Shown in pieces: positions 53,487 through 64,000 of a stretch of DNA of 64,000 bases. The stretch's first letter is position 1. Each line of letters starts with the position of its first letter. Origin of the DNA: Trichoplax sp. H2 (lineage: Eukaryota > Placozoa > Uniplacotomia > Trichoplacea); the NCBI GenBank assembly GCA_003344405.1, contig NOWV01000026.1:248001-312000 (forward strand). Direction: 5' to 3'. The translations under genes were made by a program, and so were the position numbers. The notes under the pieces were generated by a model. It had not been told where the DNA came from and did no database searches. It was given only the letters and a program-made list of their open reading frames with translations.

Positions 53487-54667
53487 ATTTCGGCTTCCAG
53501 CGTTTCTGTTTCTTAGTAGATTAATTAAGTTATGAACTTGTATTCATCCTCGATGATTTCTCACCTTGAGGACTTTATTACCAGTTTATTTTTCAACCTG
53601 CATACGTATGCATCATGATATTCTTGATAGATTCTAATTACTGTATTGTACGTTTAAGTATACGAGCAGATCGTATAGACAAATTTTGGTATTTACGGAA
53701 ATATGCCATCATAATCCTTAGTGAAGATAGTAAATTTTAATTATTTCGAGTATCATTGCTTCCCATTTTGGTTATGGACCTTTTAAATCTATTTATAGCT
53801 TTTAATATGTACCATAGAGTCTTTCTTTTTTGTTAGAACTCTAATAACATATCGCATTGTTTATACTAGTACATGAACATGCCTCAGTTGCCGAGTAGTG
53901 CAATTTCGATTACTGTCGATTAATTTACTGGATTTTATATGTGAGTGGCTGTCTATTTTTCACTTATTTATGCGGACATCAGTTTAAGACTGTAGTTGCA
54001 ATGCGTATCATTTCTTTACAAAGCTATTGCATGATATAATGATACGTACTAATATAAATTTGAATATTAAAATCTTATACGTATTTCAATTTGCCCATAG
54101 CTAAACAGCTTTATTTCTATTGCCTATGGACTTGAACAGACATCCAGATAGGACAGCACTTTTCTGTAGTCAATCTGTAGCGTGTAATTTACTGATAAAT
54201 TTGGGTTGTGCAGTACTATGGATGTAATAGCCTAATAGGTACTGGAATAGTTGCCTTAACATGGTAATGACGTCAGTTTAATTTCAGTATCCAAAACGCA
54301 TATGACTTAAAAAAGGCTATTAACGTTTATGCGATGTCATATGGCACATCTTCACTAATAGAATTAATATTGCACATTATTGATATGATGCTATTAATGT
54401 TATTCGCACTTAACTATATGATCTGCGTGTTTTACTCTAGCAGCATCAAGTGCGGAAAGCAGTGATTTTGAACTTATTCCATTGAATTCAGTTTACTATA
54501 TACCTAGAATTTTAATTTTTTATTCAAAGTATACCGCAACTGGTTTAACGTTTTGCCAACATAATTCTATAAATGAAGATCGCACTATGCATACAATCTC
54601 CAAAATTGATTCTTAAAAATTAATGAAATACTTTACTCTCTTAGCTATACTCTAATGCATAAATAAA

Positions 54668-54673
54668 TTTATT
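54668..54673 (-). terminator. Candidate poly(A) signal for TMCO1
   Basis: AATAAA on the minus strand lies about 210 bases after the TMCO1 stop. Support is positional only. Confidence 0.3.
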
Positions 54674-54882
54674 GTACCTCATATCCTTGCCATGGATATG
54701 CTTCAATATATGAAATATTGTGGTTAAAAACTGAAAGAAAATTACATGTACGATAATATAAAATCATAATGACGAATAGTTACTACTTTAGTGACCAAAT
54801 TCAGATAATCGGACAGGACTTTACATTTTGTTGCACGCCGTATATCAGAATTAGTGAGAGCAACGAATGCATTTGAAGGTAA

Positions 54883-56822
54883 TCATTTAGATTGTTGTTC
54901 AGTAGGGAACAGTCCACCTCCAACCCTACTAGCTGCTCTTGAAGGTGCAAAACCAAGCAGCTTTTGCAAATTCTGTAAATATAGGTAAAGGAACTTAGAC
55001 GTGTATTTTTTCTTTTAATGGTATAAATATGAAATTGTGAAGATCGAATCAGCCTGAACATATTTGTCCAATGCTTCCAATCAGTTATTTTTTTGCGAAT
55101 AACATTTTCAAGAAATAAACAAACTTCTGGTTACTTTTGGTTTAATAACCTACCTGTCTAATTGACATCGTACATAGTATATAGAGAAAGATAAACGAAC
55201 AATCAGTCATATCTTGACCCATAAGATTTCTATGAGAAATTCCTTGAAAGAAAGAGTGCGGTACGAAAGGTAACTTGGCAACGACACGACCATCAAAGCT
55301 AATGTCAATGCAATAAATGGAATAGATAGTTTACGAATTTATATAGATGGCCATAGCATCATACATATTAAGACTAGCGCGAAGTATTACTCCAATTCCA
55401 CTTACACAGTATTAAACATTCCAAGAAGCGCAGTAAAGGTAAAACCAATAAAAAACATGCTCTTCATTTTCACCTATACAAAGCGTACAATGAATAAAAC
55501 GAGATTCGCTGAAATGTGCAAGATTAAGGTGGTGCATCATGATGCATTTACATTACAAGTTTAAATCTAAACCGTAATAATTACATAATTACACGTATAT
55601 AAGCTACTTACAAATGACAAATCTCGGTTATCTCCCTTTAGCTTTTCCTCGAATTTTTCTATGATAAAAAAAAGTATTAAGATGAACTAACAAGCATGCA
55701 GAGTAAAAGCCACCAAAAATGAACAACATGACTACACAGTCCTGTAGTACTAGATTTACTGTACTTCATATACAGTGTACCGAGTATCATTGCTATACTC
55801 GGTGCATTAGTGCTTTCAATAGCAATAATGAGTTATTCAGGGATTAGATTAAGAAACACGAACTGTAAGTACAGAAAGTTGTTGGTGTAATATTTATCAA
55901 GAGATTTTAAGCACTTCAATTGCTTTTCGCCTACACATGTAGGTAACAAAGTGATCGGTCAGTGAACAGGCAAACATTCAAATTTAAGTGTTTACTTGAT
56001 GTCAATTAGCAACTTGGTTGATGGAATCGCATAGCACAAATTACTGTCAAAAAACAATACCTATCTTTTTCTTTTGGCCGATTTGCTTATTGATATCAGT
56101 GGTCATTGATTCCTTCTTCTTTTCTACTGTATGATCAAAATCATAATATTTTAAGAAAATACAGAAAAATAAATTGATGATAAAAGAGCTTGGATAATTG
56201 TTGCATAGACTACACGTTATTTGTAAATACGGTACTCTGAATTTAGTATTTTGTATAATAAAACTACTTGCTGATTTAACGAAGTGAGTATTTTGTACGC
56301 GCATATGATAAGTTTGTAGCTGAAGTGGCTCGTTGTACTGGTATTATATTGTACAGTATTTCGATTGCATGTATTTTGAATACGAACATCGTTTGCATTG
56401 TCTTTCTACAGACGCCTTTAACTTTTTATACTGGTCAGTTCGATATACCAAGAGCCAAGTTAAGCCTATAACGAAAATCATTATATATAATTATCAAGAT
56501 AGATATTAAATCACAATATACAGTAGACACTATTTATGCTTTAATTTCACAATTCATACTGAAGTTCAGTAAAGTAGAACTGTATTAACAAGTAAAGTTG
56601 ATCTACTAGTAATACATTAATGGCTTACAGTTTAACTCTGGGTTTTATGCTCGTTCATTTGAACTGATAAACAATAAATTGAATTTTATCTTACAGTACA
56701 GTACTAGTTCCAATTATAATTATCTAATATGTATTATTGCATCCAAAAATTTAGCTGCTACCTTCCGACGCCAACGCAGTTAGCAGCGAAATAACCAAAA
56801 TTGTGATTGCATCTGACAACAT
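54883..56822 (-). CDS. TMCO1: TMCO1, ER calcium load-activated channel / insertase family
   Basis: Seven exons in phase, 56762..56822, 56388..56465, 56061..56126, 55612..55658, 55406..55473, 55154..55298 and 54883..54972, give 184 residues (human 188). TMCO1 is an ER membrane protein of the EMC3/GET1/Oxa1 superfamily, described both as a channel preventing ER calcium overload and as part of the multipass translocon. Visible parts: first membrane segment MLSDAITILVISLLTALASE, then LTWLLVYRTDQYKKLKAS, a charged coiled coil (RLEKKKESM, KKKIEKFEEKLKGDNRDLSF), KMKSMFFIGFTFTALLGMFN, FDGRVVAKLPF, GISHRNLMGQDMTDCSFIFL, and the end LLGFAPSRAASRVGGGLF. The second exon uses a weak donor (gttcgt), chosen because only it keeps phase and the VERQCKRLEKKKE register. 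The gene is head-to-head with UCK. Confidence 0.95.
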
Positions 56823-57720
56823 GGCGATCAAGGGTGATAAAGATACAGATCTTTCAGGTATCCTAAAAGCGATAGAGTAGAGTATCCTGTACTCGTGTAG
56901 GTGTTCAGTCTTACAGTATGTAAAAAAGGTATCTACTGTTGGTTCGCAATACTGTGAGCAGAAGACTTTTCACTACAGCGCAGTGTACACCCTATATAGT
57001 ACAGGACACATATTTTCCACATTGCCTGTATACTGGGTACAGTAGTCTGTAATTGCAGTACAAACTGGAAGGGAAGAGTAGTATTGGGAAATGTGGAAAA
57101 TATCTGTTCACTGGACACGTTGCTACACTGTACTGTACTACTGTATACTGTACTGTACTGACACAAAGTACAGTACACCAGTGTACATTGTGAGTTCATG
57201 ACCATTAGCCATACGGTACTATACTGTACAGTACAGTGTACAGTACAATACGGTACAATGTACGGTACTGTTTAGGCTTTGACTCTTTACCTCAGTACAG
57301 TACATTGTACTGGAAAGTACAGTACGATGGAAAGCGAAGTGTACTGTACAGTATTCTGCAGATTACTGTACGTCCGGACTAGACCTGATCAAACTACTGT
57401 ACAGTATGATGAAGAATAGAGACCCTTAGCCGTACAGTACAGTATATGGCTAGGTATGGCGATCACGACGGCACCTGTACAGTACAGTGTACAGTACTGT
57501 ATCTGGTAAAGTACAATACTACTGTACAGTACTGTACTGTACAGTACAGTACAGTCACTTGACCGTGTACGGTACGAGTAAGAGTGAGTACACAGCCTGA
57601 GATAAGGCACATTATATATATAATTTAAGCATTTAAATTGGGTTCTCATTTCAAACTGTTCGCTGCTCAGTGATAATAATATATATATACGAGTGTACTG
57701 TAGATAGAACTAATTAATTG
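56823..57720. other. Divergent promoter region TMCO1 / UCK
   Basis: About 900 bases separate the TMCO1 and UCK start codons. Most of it is occupied by the fourth TACTGTAC array. Minus-strand open frames at 56933-57205 and 57389-57649 run through the array and are not genes. Confidence 0.7.
56910..57594. promoter_or_regulatory. TACTG/CAGTA palindrome array 4 (TMCO1/UCK)
   Basis: This is the longest array. Units in both orientations and degenerate forms (TACGGTAC, TACAATAC, TGTACAGTG) make many perfect or near-perfect palindromes; the densest parts are 57125-57260, 57290-57365 and 57475-57555. It starts about 90 bases from the TMCO1 start and ends about 130 bases from the UCK start. Non-repeat sequence interrupts it, so it is not a simple satellite. 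Confidence 0.6.
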
Positions 57721-61019
<3,299 letters not shown>

Positions 61020-61098
61020 AATATGCACTTTATTAACAATATTTAGTTTCGTGCCATAATTTCTTGGCTCTGCAATATTATCTTATCAGCTAGCGACT

Positions 61099-61122
61099 TT
61101 CGGAGTCAACATTGACTCCGAA
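61099..61122. repeat. Perfect 11-bp hairpin in UCK 3' flank
   Basis: Arms TTCGGAGTCAA and TTGACTCCGAA are perfectly complementary with a two-base CA between them, 79 bases after the UCK stop codon. The G+C-richer stem stands out in AT-rich sequence. It could be an RNA stem-loop in the 3' UTR or a palindromic protein site. Confidence 0.75.
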
Positions 61123-62007
61123 TGCTATGAAAACCTGTAGTAGAAAGAGATGCAGTACGTGTCATTCTGCATTATATTAAGCTACTATGAAAGTGTCATG
61201 CTTTTATTATCGAATTAGTTGTCGTGTAATCATCAACCACTTGTTTTCTGTCACATTTTCCAGGTATATTTAATAATTGTATGAAGTATTCGACCAAAAA
61301 GTATATTTTAAGATAATCTTTTCTAATGATTATCTTAGTCCTTATTTTACAAGTTCCAATAAGATGCTAGATCTGGTAGATCTCTTGTTAAGGTATTGCT
61401 TATAGGCAGTAATTTGACCGGAGATGCTTTGAATTATTGTGACCTTTTATACCTGGGCACAATAAATTGACAGCGCTATTATGTAATAGTAGTATTGCTA
61501 GGATCTTTCAGTTGACGATGGAAAGTAACTTAAAAACGAGATTTGGCAATGGTGGCTAAAATCAAATGAATCAACATTACGTATTAATTTGATTCAAATC
61601 CATGAAGCTATAATTTTCAATGTATAACTTTATTCTCAAATTACCAGAATTTTAATATAGCTACGACAATGCATTATTATTTAATGGTTACATATAGTCA
61701 GTGTTTTAAGCGGTAACCGCTGATACCCAAATTATTCGTCATTTGCTGATTTATTATTGGGCACGATATAAGAGCAATAAAGAGATCGTATGCGTGTTAA
61801 GATACACGCAAGTCAAATTGAAATGTACATTCTTAGAAGGTTGTTGATATAAAAGGTCACGTTACAATCGTCGAGGATGACATAAGTACGTATTATACAG
61901 TATAGGGAGTGCTATGGACTACTAAATTACATTTAGTAGTCGATGGGCTACTTTAATACTAAATCATTAAATATACATGACATAAGAATAGCAACTTTCC
62001 AGAGTTG

Positions 62008-62013
62008 TTTATT
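62008..62013 (-). terminator. Candidate poly(A) signal for the DMTF1-like gene
   Basis: AATAAA on the minus strand lies 73 bases after the stop codon of the DMTF1-like gene. Support is positional only. Confidence 0.35.
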
Positions 62014-62085
62014 CAAAAACGTTGATGCCGCCCAGCCGTGGTAATACATCAAAATTGTCATTTTAGAGATATTTTAACTAATATT

Positions 62086-64000
62086 TCATAGTTTTTGCAT
62101 ATTTGATCCAACTTTGCTATGGATTGACTTCAAATAGTCACTTTCACGCAACCAATTCAGTATTTCTACAATATAAAATAAAAGTATGTAACAGTCTAAC
62201 AAGGTGACTTCCCTTCAAAACCAAGTGTTAATAACTGTGAATCACCTGTTAGGTTGCGCTGATTATCTTTAGGGACTTTAGCTCTAATTCTGGTCCATTT
62301 AAAAGCCAAAGCCTCTGAAGTGCAAGACCTACATATGAATAACATAAAAGATTGAATTTAGTACTGCGTCGAATATGATAGAAAATACTCTATCATATAC
62401 CAGTGCCAATTCTTCGCTATGGTAGCCCAGTCGATGTCATTCTCAGATGTACGGTTCAATTCCGAAATTCTAGAAGATATATTCAAGTACTGCAATCACA
62501 TTCCAACAATTTTTGACTACACAATCTTTCCATAAGGGTTACATGTAAGAGCATAAAATGTTTATTGCTTGGAATTCAATCTATCTACGCTCATATACCT
62601 AAATATTAGCTTAGCGGTATCGAAGTATCCCCATTTTCTTACTTTCCCATTATTATCGCAATTAGTTGCATTTTGGTTGCTGAACAGCCTTGATATCAAT
62701 AAATGACAGGTTAATTTTTAAATCTCTAGTGACTTTCGTGGTAGTTTTAAACATACAAAAGTATTTATTGACGTTTAACAACATACCATCTAGATCTACA
62801 CTGATTTGCATTACGTGTTCCCAAATCTTTCGCGACTTGAGACCAGGGGATGCGGCATGGTCCGGAATTATTTTCGGTATGTTTCAAGACGATAGATCGT
62901 AGCTTATTGTCTTCATCTTTACTCCATTTACCTAATCGTTTTCATATCCATTATAAGATGGTTATTAGTTAGTTCATTTATTTTAATGAATTTTATGTTG
63001 AAATAATAAGCAATTGCTGATGAATTCCACAGAACCTGTATTGCATGCCATACTTTTCTGTTCCAAATATCTGATTTTGTGTTCTACCCAAATATTCGAT
63101 TGGCCGATAGCCTTAGCAATAGTTTTCCAGTCGTTACCATGAATGGCATATAAACTTGATTATAAAATTTAAAAACTAAGAGATCGCTACATGTGCAATT
63201 CATAATTCAGCTAGATACCTATGGCTTACCTATGTAATTGCACCATTTCTTCCGACGAAATCCTGTAATGCAAACATGAAACACTTGAAATAAGATCACT
63301 AAACTTTGTCGAACTTTAACCATGCTATACTGCGTACATAAATGTAGAAATGTATGTTATATAAAATTAGTCAGATTAACGTACGGTTTTCCATAAGATG
63401 GGTGATAAATTCTTAAAATGTGTCTGTATGCGGCATGCAATTCACGACAAATTCCCTGAGCTGTATAGAAATAAAAACAACTGGATGAGGATCAGTATAT
63501 TTTAACGAGTGAAATTTAACAGCAATATTGGATAGGCAATAGAAGCTATTGTAAGACATGAAAGATGGCAAGGTAATCTTGGTTAAGAATTTTCTAACAG
63601 AATTACCAAAATAGCGATACATTTCTGCTTTCGATGTCGGGGCGTCTTTCCTGTTACAAAATAGTAATTTCTCGCGATCTTGAATCCCATACTCCTGTAG
63701 TATACGTGTTATCGTATTTCAGTTCAGCAAGACGTAAAATAAGATTGTTCGTAATCCTTAGCAAATATGACCTTTCTAGCTGTGTTGATTACATAACTGT
63801 TTACTAAAATGAGCAGCCATTATGGTTTGGCTATATTTTAGGCATGGAAAAGGCTGAACATGTGCACGGATACAGACTTGAAGATTACACTATTTTTTCT
63901 TTTATTATTTTATCTATCATTAAGTATAGCATGAATTATAGAAACATAAGACCGGTTGCTTAGCTACCTTCATATAACGGTTAATATTTGCTTCGATTAA
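62086..64000 (-). CDS. DMTF1: DMTF1-like Myb-repeat transcription factor, 3' part
   Basis: Ten exons are seen, the first cut by the window edge: 63968..64000, 63607..63694, 63385..63460, 63230..63262, 63036..63154, 62787..62931, 62599..62688, 62401..62469, 62246..62328 and 62086..62165. All internal phases match. The protein resembles the DNA-binding core of DMTF1 (DMP1), which binds DNA and activates ARF in vertebrates: NINRYMK|EYGIQDREKLLF, AAYRHILRIYHPSYGKP, first Myb-type repeat ISSEEMVQLHRLYAIHGNDW, second repeat GKWSKDEDNKLRSIV with RIPWSQVAKDLGTRNANQCR, and a third with RISELNRTSENDIDWATIAK. It ends SKVGSNMQKL soon after the repeats, so the long acidic C terminus of vertebrate DMTF1 is absent. 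One exon is only 33 bases. A TTF1-like Myb protein is the alternative. Confidence 0.88.

Larger units (their letters stand above)
53465..54882. other. Intergenic, tail-to-tail Flower/TMCO1
   Basis: This holds the 3' UTRs of two convergent genes and their poly(A) signals. I see nothing else supported in it. Confidence 0.65.
61020..62085. other. Intergenic, tail-to-tail UCK/DMTF1-like
   Basis: The 3' UTRs of two convergent genes lie here. Apart from the perfect hairpin at 61099-61122 and a poly(A) signal at 62008-62013 I see nothing supported. Confidence 0.65.

Noticed and set aside
56933-57649. Two minus-strand open frames upstream of UCK
   Set aside because: Both lie in array 4 and have the array-derived peptide composition.
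62400-62480. Possible tRNA because of a GGTTCAATTCC T-loop-like string
   Set aside because: No acceptor stem or anticodon arm pairs around it, and the bases are fully explained as the antisense of a DMTF1-like exon.

Overview
The window is nuclear DNA from an animal, most likely an early-branching one. It is A+T-rich and every gene is cut into many exons by GT-AG introns. The repertoire is metazoan: a tubulin acetyltransferase, a SynGAP/DAB2IP-type RasGAP, TMCO1, Flower and DAXX. One interstitial block is the animal telomere repeat TTAGGG. Compact AT-rich genes with ordinary animal orthologues make a placozoan (Trichoplax/Hoilungia type) my best guess; the sequence alone does not prove it. 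Orthologue names rest on family sequences recalled from memory, not on a search. Most single open frames here are exon fragments or chance, so I rebuilt genes by joining exons at splice sites and requiring reading phase to match at every junction.

Layout: 1-926 (+) 3' end of ZZZ3, an ATAC-complex ZZ-finger protein. 2846-4351 (-) DAXX-like histone H3.3 chaperone. 7577-10414 (-) WDR47, head-to-head with 11027-14887 (+) SCFD2. 17812-20740 (+) ATAT1, alpha-tubulin acetyltransferase. 20741-33714 is a 13 kb stretch with no recognised gene but an interstitial telomere block. 33715-46504 (+) is a large PH-C2-RasGAP gene. 46505-50153 has one or two orphan candidate exons. 50154-53464 (+) Flower/CACFD1 runs tail-to-tail with 54883-56822 (-) TMCO1, which is head-to-head with 57721-61019 (+) uridine-cytidine kinase. 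62086-64000 (-) is the 3' part of a DMTF1-like triple-Myb protein.

Two patterns stand out. First, dense arrays of a 5-nt-period, palindrome-forming motif (TACTG / CAGTA, giving TACTGTACAGTA) lie just upstream of the start codons of DAXX, WDR47/SCFD2, ATAT1 and TMCO1/UCK, with a sparse version before Flower. They look like a shared promoter-proximal element. Second, the gene set recalls the human MHC region and its paralogons: DAXX, SYNGAP1 and ATAT1 on 6p21; UCK1, CACFD1 and DAB2IP on 9q33-34; UCK2, TMCO1 and RASAL2 on 1q24-25. The window may be part of a proto-MHC linkage block. The divergent TMCO1-UCK pair appears to match the human TMCO1-UCK2 pair directly.

The genes do not form one pathway. 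Themes that recur are chromatin and transcription (ZZZ3, DAXX, DMTF1), microtubules (WDR47, ATAT1), membrane traffic and calcium (SCFD2, Flower, TMCO1), Ras signalling and pyrimidine salvage.
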